The translations under genes were made by a program, and so were the position numbers. The notes under the pieces were generated by a model. It saw nothing but the letters and a program-made list of their open reading frames with translations. It was not told the origin of the DNA and did no database searches. This document shows positions 11,501 to 22,601 of a stretch of 64,000 bases of DNA, piece after piece. The stretch covers positions 1,731,320 to 1,795,319 of the forward strand of contig OZ026568.1 of assembly GCA_964020155.1 (NCBI GenBank), given 5' to 3'. Source of the DNA: Chondrilla cf. caribensis. Its lineage: Eukaryota; Porifera; Demospongiae; Chondrillida; Chondrillidae. Each line of letters opens with the position of its first letter. Position 1 is the first letter of the stretch.

Positions 11501-14500
11501 GACATCGAAATGCACAGCCATTGTGTCATCCATGTTGGCAGACATTTAATGGCTATAATTAGTAAAGTGACATTACATTGACGATGTCGATGACATAATC
11601 AATATCCAAGCATTTGCGAGGTTCTGAACTTTGTTCACAACTCGTTATATAAAACTGAACGTTCTACGGGTACGGATCGGGCGTACCCATACCCGTTCTG
11701 TACCCGTACCCGTTCCATACCTGTACCTACTAAACGGGAACGGCCGTTTAGTAGGCAAGTCGCCGAACTTGACGATTGCAAAAAATGTACACCTACGTAG
11801 TGATACCTAGAGTGACACCTACGTATCTCCTTTTCATCATGTTATTAGCGAGTACACAATAACAGCAGCACCAAATAATAAATAAATGTAAATGTAATCG
11901 TACGTAAAAACAATAATGTATGCACAGTGAGACCATTTTTCGGAAAAAAATGTTACATTGTATGGTTGAGATGAGCTTGTGATCAGGGTGTTCTAAAAAA
12001 ATGGCGGAAATATCAATGATGATGTTGATGAAAAGGTGATTGCCACAATTTTCCTTGGTTTTTCACTGGAGCCAATTGCCCAAATCTTGGAGACATGCCT
12101 TCATGCTGTTGATGTAACAAAAATGGAAAATGCAAGAACTGCTCCTGTGCCAAAGCCAGTAGAAAATGTGACGGCTGCTTACCACTGTCTCTCAAAACGT
12201 GTCTAAACACGGAAGACATATCAGACTCACCAGTTTTACCAGTTTTACCAGATTCGCCTGGCCAACCAGTTTCACCTGATTTATCAGACTAACCAGTTTT
12301 ACCAATTACATTAGATTCATCAGATGAGATGCCTAACCAGACTCAAAAACACCAAAGTTTAGCCACAGTCCCTCCCAATACCGTTCTTCCTCCACTACCT
12401 CCGTTTCAATCATCTCATACTCCCAGATTTAGCTGGGGAGACTACTCGGAGGACATCCTATGCCAAGAAATCAACTGTTGTTATGTCTCGATGGTGCACT
12501 GGTCCAAACTCTTGTTTCCAATCCCTCAGGGATCGGAAGGAGCTAAGTTGGTGAAGGAGATGTCAAGGCTACTCCGGCTATATGCTGACAAGTCCTCTCT
12601 TGAGGCAAGTACCATGTGAAGGCTTTGATGATCTTCCCCTCCCTCATGCTAGTAAAGCCTAGTAAGAAGTCAAGGGCCAAAGAGGAGAGAACATATCTAA
12701 AGAGGAGGCTCCAAATGTGGGAGAAAGGAGAAATAAGACAGCTGAGAGAAGAAGCCGAGGCATTACAGCGAAGATTGGCTACCAGAAAGACTGATACTCC
12801 CTCCAACGACCAACCCATCACCAGGCGTTTCGGATACCTACTCAGAAAAGGGAAGGTGAAAGATGCCATGAGATTTCTAAAGAAGGCACTCAGAGGCCTT
12901 TCAGAAGTACAGACTTGCTGGACGGTAAACCAGTCATAGAGATCCTTCAAGAAAACACCCTAATGGAAAAGACTACAACCTAGCGCACTCTCTGAGACCA
13001 CCCGGAGGATGGTGAATTTCATACCATCGTGATTGAAGGAATCAACGCCAGCCTAATTTGTGCCTCTGCATTGAAAGCCAATGGTTCATCGGGACCCTCA
13101 GGACTTGATGCCCGTGAATGGAAACGTCTCTGCACATCTTGCAACCTGCACTCTGATAAACTTTGTGATGCCATAGCAGCTGCTACTAGGCATCCATGTA
13201 CTGAGTATGTGGACCCGGTTTCAGTGGAAAGTTTAATGGCATGCCGACTCATCACACTAAACAAGAATTCTGGGGTACGCCCAATCGGAGTTGCCGTAAC
13301 CCTAAGACGCATCATGGGGAAAGCAATCCTGTCAATCATTGCTGAGGACATCCAGAGAGCAGCCGGATCTGTACAGCTATGCGCTGGCCAAATTGCTGGC
13401 ATAGAAGCAGTTATCCACACCATGTAAACGGTCTTTGAAAACACGGAGACTGAAGCTGCCTTGTGGATGTGGACAGAGTTTCTCTGTAGAGCATGCCCTC
13501 AGCTGCAATCTAGGTGGATTCCCGATATTGCACCACGAGTTGCGAGACCTAACCACAGACCTTCTATCCCAAGTATGTCATAATGTCTCCCACTGAGCCT
13601 CATTTACAACCATTGAGCGGAGAAACACTGCAACACAACACCGCAATTAGAGAAGACAGCGCTGGATTAGACATAAAAGCCAATGGCCTATGGGGAAATA
13701 GATTCCACACCACTTTTCTTGATATCCGGGTCTTCAATTCACATGCACCCAGATACAGATCAACGACACCTTCAAGCCTGTACCAGAGACATGAGCGAGA
13801 GAAGAGGAGAGCATATAGCCACAGAATCTCGGAAATTGAGCATGCCTCCTTCTCCCCCATTGTCTTCTCAGCCACAGGAGGAATGGGCTGTTGTACCAAA
13901 GACTAGCAGCCATGATTGCCGAGAAGAGGAAGCAAGAATACAACCATACTCTGATGTGGATTCGATCCAGATTAAGCTTTGCCCTCCTTAGAGCAGCCAT
14001 CATGTGCTTGAGGGAATCTCGACCTAAGCGACTCTACCAACAAGATTCTCATGATCATGTCGAAGCTATCTTCGCAGAATGCCGAATGGGCAGGGCCACG
14101 GCCAGGCAAGGCCAGGTTTCATCGTGTTATAGTTTGTTAGAAGATGGTTTATTTGAGTTACGTGAAGCAGCGAATTCTCTTTTGTCGACGTTCGGCGACG
14201 AAGGCGATGAAACGACCGCGGTCGAACTCCAACTACTACAGTAACTTAAGAGCGAATTGTGTGACGCATCACTATCCACAATACTCCGAGGAACACTCAT
14301 CACAGGAGAAGAACGTACACGTACATATGTAGAGAGATCGTTTCAAAATAGCACTTTATTATAAAAATTAACGCGTACGTAAGAATATCTATGATAACAC
14401 GAAGTGTTGATTACGGTATAGTGTAAACAAAAGAACAGATACGGGTACTCCTGTACCTGTACCTGTTTCATGAGCGTTATCACACAACGGGTACGCTCGT

Positions 14501-17319
14501 AGAATGTTCAGTTTTATATGATTAGTACCGTAGCTGGATAAAAATTACTTTATTTCAAGCTGCTTATAGCAGGTCCTTATCCCATTTATCTTTAACCTGA
14601 GTGTGAAATGTGGTTTCTTTGATGACTCAGCTATCTCTCAACTTGACTAACACCTGAAACTTCCATCACAGCTTGCATGGCCACAAGGTGTCAAGAATAC
14701 TTTAAGTTGTAAAGCGCCAAGTGCAGAGAAATCTAGTGACAATTTCACTATACTTGACAAGTTTTGAAGTAAATTACTATTATAATCTTGTTACATTCAT
14801 ACCAGTAAAAGTGACTAATTTCTGTGTTGAATTCCTTTAGTGATCAATTTGTAAGGTCTTTATGGTAGAGCATAAATCTCCTGTTATCACCCTGCCTTTC
14901 ATACACAACCTCTACATTAAAGCCATAGTTGTAAACCACACTACCTCCATTGTTGAAATGACTGACAATGTAATGTACAATGAGTAAAACCCTACCATTG
15001 GTTAAAACTAAGCACTTGTTACACCATGATAGGCCAGTGGTAAGTACAGAATGGTTCAATCAACAACAATCAGTAGCCAGCGTGAAACCAATGCAGGCAA
15101 TAAACATACACTTATTGATCATGACTGGAGGTGACAGGGTTCAGATTACCCTCAATCCTGTGGTGACTCAGTAGTTGGACTCATCAGAGGAATTTTGCTC
15201 TGATGACAAGTAGATTGTACATTGATTAAGGTAGGCAATCTATGTACCTCAGACTATGAATACATTGATTTCATTTCAAATCCTATTCATAATTGTGAAG
15301 GGGCCATACCCAAGTTGACCACTTTCTTGTTAAAACTTATCACTATTACATGTAAATGGTTCATTTTTTTAAGATCATGACTAAAATAACTTCATTAACT
15401 AAAATTTAAACCAATTCCAATACTATACTAAGTGTTCATCCAAGCTATCAAAATCAGCATTAGGTCTTACCTGGTCATACAGTTCATCCCCCATAATTGG
15501 TTTAGGTGCTGTTGTGACAATGGCTCCTTTTTTGAAGTATTCTGTCATCAACTTCCTGTATGCTTGATATTCAAAGAACCGTGTTCGCCATCCCATTGGT
15601 GCTTCAATGATTTCATTGCCAATCACTGTCCAAATATCCCTTGGATAGCATGCATACAAACCTAAATAGGAAAAATCTCAGATTATTACATGTGTCCTAC
15701 ATATGTCATATACTTATAATACTACTAATAATAATACATGGTACAAATGGTATAGCGGGAAACTTTGGCGAGGTTTTTAATTTGGTGAATTGGCGATTTT
15801 ACGGAAAATCGCCAAATTTCAAATCCGCCATATTTTATTCTGACGTAATCTGACGATTCTGGAATTTGCCATGCCGCCAAATTTAAAACTTGCCAATTCG
15901 TTCCGGGGACCGATTCGCCAAATTTAATGCTCGCCAAAGTTTCCCGCTATACGGTAATAAATATATTATGTATATATAATATACTTATGTATACACACAT
16001 AAAATGTATGTACCAACACACACATGTACCAAATGCACACACGCATGCACAGACACACATGTACACATATTCCAACATGCAAGGACGCACACATGAACAC
16101 ACACACATGTACACACATTTACTAACATCATTTTCACTAAATGGCTGAAAAATACTTCCAGACTGAGTTACCCCTACATGTACACTATAATCACACTCAA
16201 TGATACACCATCTTATATGACTGTATTGCTCAGTTTCACATAATCCTCGTAATGCATTGTTAGCAGAGGTGAAGTGTGAAATATTTTCATAACAGGCTCA
16301 TACACGGGTAACATTTAGAAAGGTGGGTTCAACAATTTGGGAAGTAAGCAATTCTAGTTTTGGAGCTTCAACACTCCAATGGTATATGGAGGGATGAAGC
16401 TCCAAAACCCTGCAGCTGTACCCAATAATAGGAAAATATTCCAAACTGGAACATTTTAGGACCTGAGAATCTCTATGGGGGCACGTGCAATTTAACATCC
16501 TCTCCCTACCCGTTAGTATGCATTAGCCAAATTCAAGTTATAATTAGCACAATAAATTCAAGTGAAATTACTGCTGTATATACACACATGCACGACACTA
16601 ATTATCTGTACAACTAACCATTTGATCTGAAACTAGGAGTGACAAATTCAATGCTGAAATCTACAGGTTCCGGGCGACGTACAGTTATCCCTTCCTGTTC
16701 CAATATGCGACACACTTCATCCATCTCTTGTCTTGCTTTCATTACAATTTCCTCCGAAAATGATTTCCCTGCATTATACTTGATAACTTCCCCATGTTTG
16801 GAACCATGTACCCAAGCCTGTTGAAAGAGGACAACGAATAACATATAAGAAGCACTATGGTGTGATGATCCCAGCAAATACAGGATTTCAAACTCCAAAG
16901 ACCACCTTTATTAAAAAAATATTGAATATATACAGTAAGTATAATGATAATGTATATGCGTATCATATTCAGAGCAGTATACGTACATATATTTAAAAAG
17001 CACACCTCAACGTCTTTGGTTAGATATTTGGGTATGGTAGCCCCATCTGGTACTCCAACAATTATCTCCTCTAGAGGATCCCACTCATTCCATGAATTCA
17101 CAGGACAGTTGGATGCATTCATACTTTCGGTAAATTTAGGTGCAGTCGTTGAAAGAAAGTTTAATCTGTATGATAATTATTAATTAATTTGAAAATAAGT
17201 AAAAATTATGAGACAAGTAATCTGCATACAGCTGCAACATACTTGGTAGAAGAAGTTCTCCTTAAGGCATTGATCCTAGAGGTACACCTTAATAGACATC
17301 GTATTCCCCAGAAAGACAT
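8596..17319 (-). CDS. GATM: Glycine amidinotransferase, mitochondrial (AGAT), seven exons
   Basis: Minus-strand exons 17243..17319, 17006..17165, 16619..16817, 15471..15661, 10434..10571, 8984..9206 and 8596..8837 all have GT-AG boundaries in consistent phase and total 1230 nt, 409 residues (vertebrate enzyme about 423). The enzyme transfers the amidino group of arginine to glycine, giving guanidinoacetate and ornithine. The N-terminus ([12 protein letters not shown], then Arg/Ser/Thr-rich) looks like a mitochondrial presequence. Markers: [42 protein letters not shown]-free HID motif in [13 protein letters not shown] (His288, Asp290) and [15 protein letters not shown], with catalytic Cys388 in IHC. 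The residue usually Asp (human Asp254) reads Glu238. The 4.9-kb intron 10572-15470 holds mobile elements. Exon 1 is short and was found by eye, so it is the least certain part. Confidence 0.92.
9238..10060. repeat. AGAT intron segment duplicated at 3180-3790
   Basis: This intron is the longer partner of the relic near 3.2-3.8 kb. It carries an additional stretch at about 9415-9595 with two G-runs (gggggggggag and gggggggggg) that the relic lacks, probably a later insertion. Confidence 0.7.
11082..11215. repeat. Dispersed repeat, copy 1 (second copy 33630-33765)
   Basis: The string beginning accaagcgttaacgaggtaa and continuing through gattccgatcgaggtcaccc to gtcaaatttgtgtca is matched with scattered changes near 33630-33765. 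Its first bases also appear inverted at about 43531-43555. Unclassified. Confidence 0.65.
11647..14519 (+). mobile_element. Degenerate reverse-transcriptase element bounded by terminal inverted repeats
   Basis: Left end atataaaactgaacgttct and right end agaatgttcagttttatat are inverted repeats, each with TACCCG/GGGTAC-rich subterminal sequence. Between them, + strand, lie pieces of one protein: a Cys-rich domain, a helical region, part of a reverse transcriptase and a C-terminal nuclease-like domain. It sits in the 4.9-kb AGAT intron, parallel to the + strand and opposite to AGAT. No clear target duplication was found. Confidence 0.7.
12107..14245 (+). pseudogene. Broken polyprotein: CXC-like domain, RT, PD-(D/E)XK-like nuclease
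   Basis: Pieces in several frames give the order: a Cys-rich block at 12107-12217 ([19 protein letters not shown], tesmin/CXC-like); a helical region at about 12430-12940 (VVxHW-like, then [19 protein letters not shown]); RT finger/palm sequence at 13029-13427 ([33 protein letters not shown]); and a C-terminal block at about 13583-14010 with LDI...FLDIRVFN...[13 protein letters not shown]...ATGGM, the D-(x)VRVFN...E-x-K pattern of a PD-(D/E)XK nuclease. Palm motifs B and C are missing: sequence jumps from a degraded motif A (near 13440) to the C-terminal block. Stops and frameshifts occur throughout, including a TGA in the Cys block, so it is dead. The protein family is one I recognise as widespread in invertebrates, but I cannot name its clade. 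Confidence 0.65.
15753..15949. mobile_element. TA-flanked MITE with TAGCGGGAAACTTTGGCGAG ends
   Basis: Left end tagcgggaaactttggcgag and its exact inverted copy ctcgccaaagtttcccgcta bound 197 bp flanked by TA. Inside are further inverted patches (ttggcgatttt / aaaatcgccaa). Non-coding; in the large AGAT intron. Confidence 0.85.
15985..16115. repeat. Degenerate CA/ACATGTAC microsatellite
   Basis: Irregular CACACATGTAC units in the AGAT intron; no coding meaning. Confidence 0.7.
16357..16408. repeat. Short perfect hairpin
   Basis: gttttggagcttca (16357-16370) is the exact complement of tgaagctccaaaac (16395-16408), with a 24-base loop, inside an AGAT intron. Confidence 0.7.
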
Positions 17320-18890
17320 CATTCAGTGATAATCTAATGAAGAATCTGTCAAATATAAAAAACAGACTTAAACTAAACTCAATATTAAAGTATCCATGCA
17401 ATGTCATAGAAGTACGTATCTGTATAGAGTAATGAACAATCAATAATTGGACATTTTCGGACACTTGAATCTCAGAAAGTACTGAAGCTATTGACTTCAA
17501 ATTTATAGGTCTCTGTAAGATAACAAATCGTACGTACTGTGAAGTTTTGTGATACAGATAAATTGGTAGCGTGTTTGAAATGACCCTTGGATGATCCAAT
17601 CAATATTTGAACAAAATCTCCCAACTGTTTGATCAATTTCAATTAAAAAACAATCATACATGCACTCTTTGGCTCCAAAATACGTACCTGAGTGACAGAA
17701 CTATTTTTGGATTACATGCTATAACAATTTATTCCCCTAACACTATGCATCAATTTTTGGCAGTAGGAAAATGAAATTCATCCCAAAATTCTTTCACAAT
17801 ATAGAGAGCCCAACAAAATTTTCACCAGGTTCAGAAGCAACCTTGACCTCTCAGATGTAGAATTTAGTGGGTAATCGATTATTCTTTGATCAAGAGTTAT
17901 ATATACTCTGATAATAAGATTCGGTGGATTTCATGAGACACCGTTCATTTTGATTTATGGTTGAAAAGCCCTGTTTAATGAACGATGCATTGAACAGGGA
18001 AATTCACCAATAATTCAATACTGTTTGATCATTAGTGAAACTGGTACTTTCCTCCTGTATATTTCAAGGTTATATCTGCTAGGAGTAAAGATTCCAGTGG
18101 ACTCACTCTATTATTAAAGAAGTAACTGTTGAATTCTATTTACCTCGAGAAACAACACTCTAGAGAGGTTTTTTCACTTCATCTACATATATTGAAGTAA
18201 AATGGCAGACAAGATTGGCGGAAAGTACAAAGTCCAGTCCAACATTTGAACGGTTACCACATACTCAGCATCAAAGAGCACAAGAAGCAAACAGGTACGT
18301 ATTTCACTGTCATATGCCGTGATGTAATCAACGAGCCAAATAAATTAGGTGACAACTCAATCCAATGCAATGGTTTGTGTGACGGCTGAATTCACCGCTG
18401 CTGTGGCGGCGGACTCTCTCTCACTTATTGTGAAGAGATTAGCAAGAGTGATGAACCCTTCTTCTACCCTAGTGGTTGTGCTGCTTGCAATCAAGGGGAA
18501 ATTATCTCACTGAAATCAGCTTTCGCAAGTCCGACGTCTGAGGTTAGTGTACTCAAGATTTTACCAGCAATTGCCAACACAGACTAATCACACTAGAATT
18601 ATTGCTTCTGTAATTCTGAACTACGTCTCGTTATAAATCATCATCAACTTAATTCGGATCTTTGAACAAAATTACAATTTAACTATCGACGCTGAAACAC
18701 TACAAGACATTATTAACTCAACAGGATTGTTAGATCATGGAGTAAAAACTAACCTTGGTAGGTATCACTACTACACTTTCGAGCTCTCTGTCTGTTCTTC
18801 GGCAGTTAACGTTTTTGTACCATAGTAATGTCACCACCATCCTTTACCGAGTGTTTTGTAGATTAGTGTACCTGGCAGTTGCGGCTTGAG
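17320..18890. other. Upstream region of AGAT; no gene recognised
   Basis: It contains the AGAT promoter, if the exon 1 call is right, and unassigned sequence. A short start-like string at 18202 stops after 15 codons. No domain or repeat was recognised. Confidence 0.5.
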
Positions 18891-19020
18891 AAGGGTAATT
18901 TGGGCTTGACGCTTTATCACGTGTTGCCAGACCCCTTCTAGTCTGGCTAGTCAGACAGTCCCTATAAGAGACGCCGAGGGGCGGAAAAGGGAAGGGACGG
19001 TCTAGCCCAAGTAGCGCGAT
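18890..19020. repeat. Inverted repeat arm, partner at 20780-20875
   Basis: gggacggtctagcccaagta near 18996-19015 is matched in inverted orientation by tacttgggctagactgtcc near 20785. Similarity continues through the adjoining cttttcCGCCCC / CTTTTCTGCCCC and agggac-tgtct blocks. The arms enclose about 1.8 kb of other repeats. Confidence 0.65.
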
Positions 19021-19259
19021 CAGTTCACACTTGCCAATTAACAAACTAGTTCAGACAGTGTCTGCTGGGGCTCGCGAAAGGAAGTTGAAAATGCATAATA
19101 TTATACTGTTAAGTGAATTAATGTTCTCGTATTTATTTAATTAAAAATGGCTTGTACATGAACACATTATTCCACTTTATTTGTCTTGTATTCAGTAACA
19201 GTGGCCCACATGCAACATTTTAATTTCAAAAATCGTGTGAAACAAATAAACCATCAATA

Positions 19260-20075
19260 TTGGGACAGAGGGATTAGCTTGCGGACAGACTTCACTACAG
19301 AGTGGAGAAGTGACGAAGAACCCGGAAAACATCAGACGTTAAAGCTCTACATGCCCACTACTAGTTCAGACAGAGTCTGAAGGGGCTCGCCTAAGCTCGC
19401 CCTGTTAGCAGGAGTCAGCATAGACGGGCAGTAACTGGCAGTGAAAACGTACACACAGGCACTGACTGATGTCTGCAGCATGCTCTATTCAGGTGATTAT
19501 GGAAATGCCAGCATATCCATAAGTGCCTGATAGGGTGGCTAAGTACATGCAGTGCGCTGGGTTCTGCTGCTGTGCAGTAGTTGCAGTAGTAACAACATGT
19601 TTATCCCATGTTGCAACACAGAAATGTCTGTGTTGTATTGAAGGATGATAATGTTTTTATAGATGTAGAACACAGCATCAAATGAGTCAATACGTAAATA
19701 TAAAACCCTACCCCTACCCTGAACCCTACTGGGGATCAAAATTTTCAGCATTTTTTCCTGAAAATCTTGGTCCAGGACCATTTTTCAAACATTGTGAGGA
19801 AATCCGAACAAGTTATCTAACCCCCTGTGAAAGACCAAATTTCGAACAAATTTATATTGCCGAGATAAATTTATATTGACGAATAACGACATTCAGCCTA
19901 TATAAATTCCCAAAATAGTATGTTCGGATTTCCTCAAAGTGATACATATCCACCTCTAACTTTCATATTTCAAAGTAGACATGTAGAGCTATAATTTTGG
20001 ATGATTTCCGGGTTCTTTGTCTTTTCCCAACTCTGTAGTGAGATCCGTCCGAAAGCTCATTCGTTTTCCGGTATG
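19260..20075. repeat. Old foldback element interrupted by another repeat
   Basis: Left part (19270-19355: cttcactacagagtggagaa and cgaagaacccggaaaacatc) reappears inverted at about 19960-20070. The right half carries gaaatccgaacaagttatct and gttcggatttcc arms. The same modules occur in the foldback element at 50438-51053. The centre is interrupted by the repeat copy starting at 19360. Confidence 0.6.
19360..19735 (+). repeat. Unclassified repeat family, copy 1 (truncated)
   Basis: It starts actagttcagacagagtctg, then aggggctcgcctaagctcgc, and runs to a CCCTACCC-type tract near 19705. It matches the starts of the copies at 41460 and 43556 for about 370 bases. A related partial start lies at about 19046. 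A 3'-end-like string (ggctcgcttcactcgcccca) is found at 20091. Confidence 0.7.
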
Positions 20076-20632
20076 ACTAGGGCTCGCTTCACTCGCCCCA
20101 ATAACACGTCGAATAGAGTTCAAACGGTTCACCTCACACCATGCACGTGCTAGGATGACCATATAGATGGGAGGACAGAGGGAAGCTAAGAAATAATGGA
20201 TCTAGTGTCGTGTATGGGCGGTTTGATCGATTATGTAGTCTAATGATTCTTAATTTGTGTCGGTATATAACATTCAATCAACTTGATTGATGTTACCGAT
20301 GCGAAGATGTGACGTCTCTAACCACTCTATAAACGCACAGCAAACTACGTTCGCGAGAGTTTTTCACTCGTTCGTTTATCAGAAATATAAGCGGAGATAT
20401 AGGAGGACTGAATCGAATATGTGGTTGTCCTTAATTCCTTCGTTTAATCCTTCGTTGAACGTTTGACACCGCGGGATGCATTTGAAGATCAGCGACTGGC
20501 CATGCATGTCCTTGCAAAATACTAGTAATAGCGTTTATCTGACTGTCGGATGGGTGAATATTCCCAGCCTAGCTTTAATTTACTACCGACGATATGAGTA
20601 CGTACGTTTGTTGATCCTCCATAAAACCATAG

Positions 20633-20668
20633 ATATTGTATACTCACGGTTACGTGAGTATACAATAT
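20633..20668. repeat. Perfect 16-bp-arm hairpin with 4-base loop
   Basis: atattgtatactcacg and cgtgagtatacaatat are exact complements around gtta. It lies about 650 bases beyond the 3' end of the methyltransferase gene. Function unknown. Confidence 0.75.
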
Positions 20669-20779
20669 GTATGATAAAAACTAAACAATCAACTAATCTG
20701 AATCACTGAATAGCATTGCCAAGATACTTGGCAGTAGCATTTAAAGGGTGGATGGTCATGCGCTCAGGTGTGAACTTTT

Positions 20780-20875
20780 TGCTACTTGGGCTAGACTGTC
20801 CTGTCCCTTTTCTGCCCCACAGCACCTCTTTTAGGGACGGTCTAACTGGATAGACTAGACACCTTCCTGTTTTCA
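20780..20875. repeat. Inverted repeat arm, partner at 18890-19020
   Basis: Diverged inverted copy of the 18.9-19.0 kb sequence, with agggacggtctaactgg corresponding to the agacagtccct block there. Confidence 0.6.
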
Positions 20876-21316
20876 ATTTTATTTGCAGTCTGGAGTTAAC
20901 GGCCATTCACTTCCATTTGCAGCTTTCCGCAGCAAATCCTCAATGCTTTTGCAAGTGCGACCTCCATTGTGGCTTGGTCTAATGCTATTTACAAGAGTAG
21001 AATAGGGTTAACAGGTTATGGAGTAACGGTTGCATAAGATGCAGTTCCGGCATAAATGCCAGGTTATCAGACATTGTAACTATTCATAATTAATTGACAC
21101 AAGCTTACACCATGACATGTGAGACAAGACAATAATAAGATTATTCTAGCTAACAGGTGGCACTCTCTAGTGAACACAAGTTTTAAAATGAAGATGCATG
21201 ACCTCTAGGTTCAAGCACCAGAAAGTAAAAATAATTTTCTTTTTAGCTTTAAATTAAAACTGCAAATGTTTCATTTACCTAAGTGTCCTTGAATCACATA
21301 CGTCGTATTTAGCTGA

Positions 21317-22228
21317 CTACAATGGTTTTTGTGCTATAATGCAGTGATCAAGCTTTGATGACTCGCTTTGCACCTTCTCTAATGGGCTTGGCTCCACGCT
21401 TATATGTTTGTGTTCAACAATATTGAACCCAGCTCTCCCAAACATTTCCAGTGCATCCTTGTCAGATACCCAAAGGGTCATGACTGGTTCTGAATTTGGA
21501 GAGACTTTGTACCAATCCATCTCACCCTCCATAACTCCGGTCAGGAATCCTCCTGGCTTTAGTAATTTGGATAATCTCTTCAATCCGGCTACCATATCGT
21601 CAATGGTGGAGACACAGGAAGTGAAAACGTAACTATGAGAAATGATATCAAAACCGTTTGGTGGAACAAGGCTGGGTGCAATGGGGTCATCGCAGTGGAA
21701 ATCACACTCGGCAATCGCAGCGATCTTAGTGCGTAGATCACTCAAGCGTTTGTTAATCTCTGTTTCATCCCTGTTTCCTTCGAGGTCTTCGATGACGTAC
21801 TTGCAGAAGGTGGTCCAGTCGAACGCACCTGGATCGTTGGCCTTCCACATCTCAACTTGTTTTCTCCAAACCGTAGTGTATTCGGTAAAGACAATTTTGG
21901 ACACAAAGGGACAGGCGGAAAAGAGGGGAGAGATTGATGGTCCTCCTCCAAACTCCAGGAGAGTAGCTGAATGTGGGTCCCAGAATTCGTTGTAATTCTT
22001 ATAGAAGTGGTGAAAAAAGGTGGCCGCTTTCCCAGGAAATTCTCTCCCGATTTCCTCCTGTGGGAGATTGTAGTAAAGATTAAGCCAAGACTTGGCTTCG
22101 GTATCATTACGTTCTTGGTCCAACGTTTCAAATACTTTCTTACTGAAACACTTGACAGGAAATGTTCTCGGGACATTGGTCCGGGAGGTACTCCTTAATA
22201 GACGTCCTATCCGCTGGTAAGACATCAT
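21317..22228 (-). CDS. NNMT/PNMT/TEMT-family SAM-dependent methyltransferase
   Basis: A single uninterrupted exon of about 303 residues. The family (nicotinamide, phenylethanolamine, indolethylamine and thioether methyltransferases) moves a methyl group from S-adenosylmethionine to small amines or sulfides. Visible markers: motif I LLEFGGGPSISPLFSACPF, the family string DPGAFDWTTFCKYVIEDLEGN, ECDFHCDDPIAPSLVP, and LLKPGGFLTGV (post-motif). The ATG at 22228 gives an N-terminus rich in Arg/Ser (YQRIGRLLRSTSRTNVPR) that could target mitochondria. An in-frame ATG at 22357 would add 43 unlike residues. The substrate cannot be read. It lies between the amidinotransferase and ODC genes, divergent from ODC copy 1 with about 370 bases between starts. 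A broken copy lies at 56017-56410. Family firm, substrate open. Confidence 0.85.
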   Translation of the reverse strand: MMSYQRIGRLLRSTSRTNVPRTFPVKCFSKKVFETLDQERNDTEAKSWLNLYYNLPQEEIGREFPGKAATFFHHFYKNYNEFWDPHSATLLEFGGGPSISPLFSACPFVSKIVFTEYTTVWRKQVEMWKANDPGAFDWTTFCKYVIEDLEGNRDETEINKRLSDLRTKIAAIAECDFHCDDPIAPSLVPPNGFDIISHSYVFTSCVSTIDDMVAGLKRLSKLLKPGGFLTGVMEGEMDWYKVSPNSEPVMTLWVSDKDALEMFGRAGFNIVEHKHISVEPSPLEKVQSESSKLDHCIIAQKPL

Positions 22229-22601
22229 AATTATATTGAAGATATCAAAATTGTTCTTTTCAAACCGACACCGATCACGAACGTTAAGATCGATAGTTGC
22301 GGGGTTGTTATGCTCAAGCGAGTTATGATCTGTACGTATACAGCCAACTTGTACCATGTAGTATCTGACACGTAGAGTAGCTAGTAGATAGTCACGATAA
22401 ATAATAGGTCATGCATGGAAATAGAATCAATTTTCCAACAGTTCAATGTGGCTTTATGAGATTGACGAAAATGCTTTTGAAACGTTTCGCGTATGGTATG
22501 TATTCTTGTGATTGACGAATATTATACTTCATTTAAAACGTTTCACGTATGGTATATATTTTTGTGATTCAGGCCTAGGAATACCTCTGAGACGAATCGG
22601 G
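22229..22601. promoter_or_regulatory. Divergent intergenic region between methyltransferase and ODC copy 1
   Basis: 373 bases separate the two chosen start codons, so both promoters must lie here or overlap. Similarity to the upstream region of ODC copy 3 begins at about 22406 (gtcatgcatggaaatagaat). It contains a partial direct duplication (gtatggtatgtattcttgtg near 22490 and gtatggtatatatttttgtg near 22550). Confidence 0.45.

Noticed and set aside
11327..11545. 72-residue minus frame ([16 protein letters not shown]...) resembling a short frame near 41020
   Set aside because: Only about 15 residues are alike, no known domain, and no splice partner found. Kept only as a note.
12013..12219. 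Minus-strand frame over the Cys-rich block
   Set aside because: Shadow of the + strand RT-element coding sequence.
18202..18246. Start-like string MADKIGGKYKVQ resembling a fatty-acid-binding protein start
   Set aside because: Stops after 15 codons and no following exon with FABP sequence was found.
22229..22357. 43-residue N-terminal extension of the methyltransferase
   Set aside because: In-frame ATG exists but the added residues are unlike the family and the later ATG gives a plausible presequence. Not excluded.
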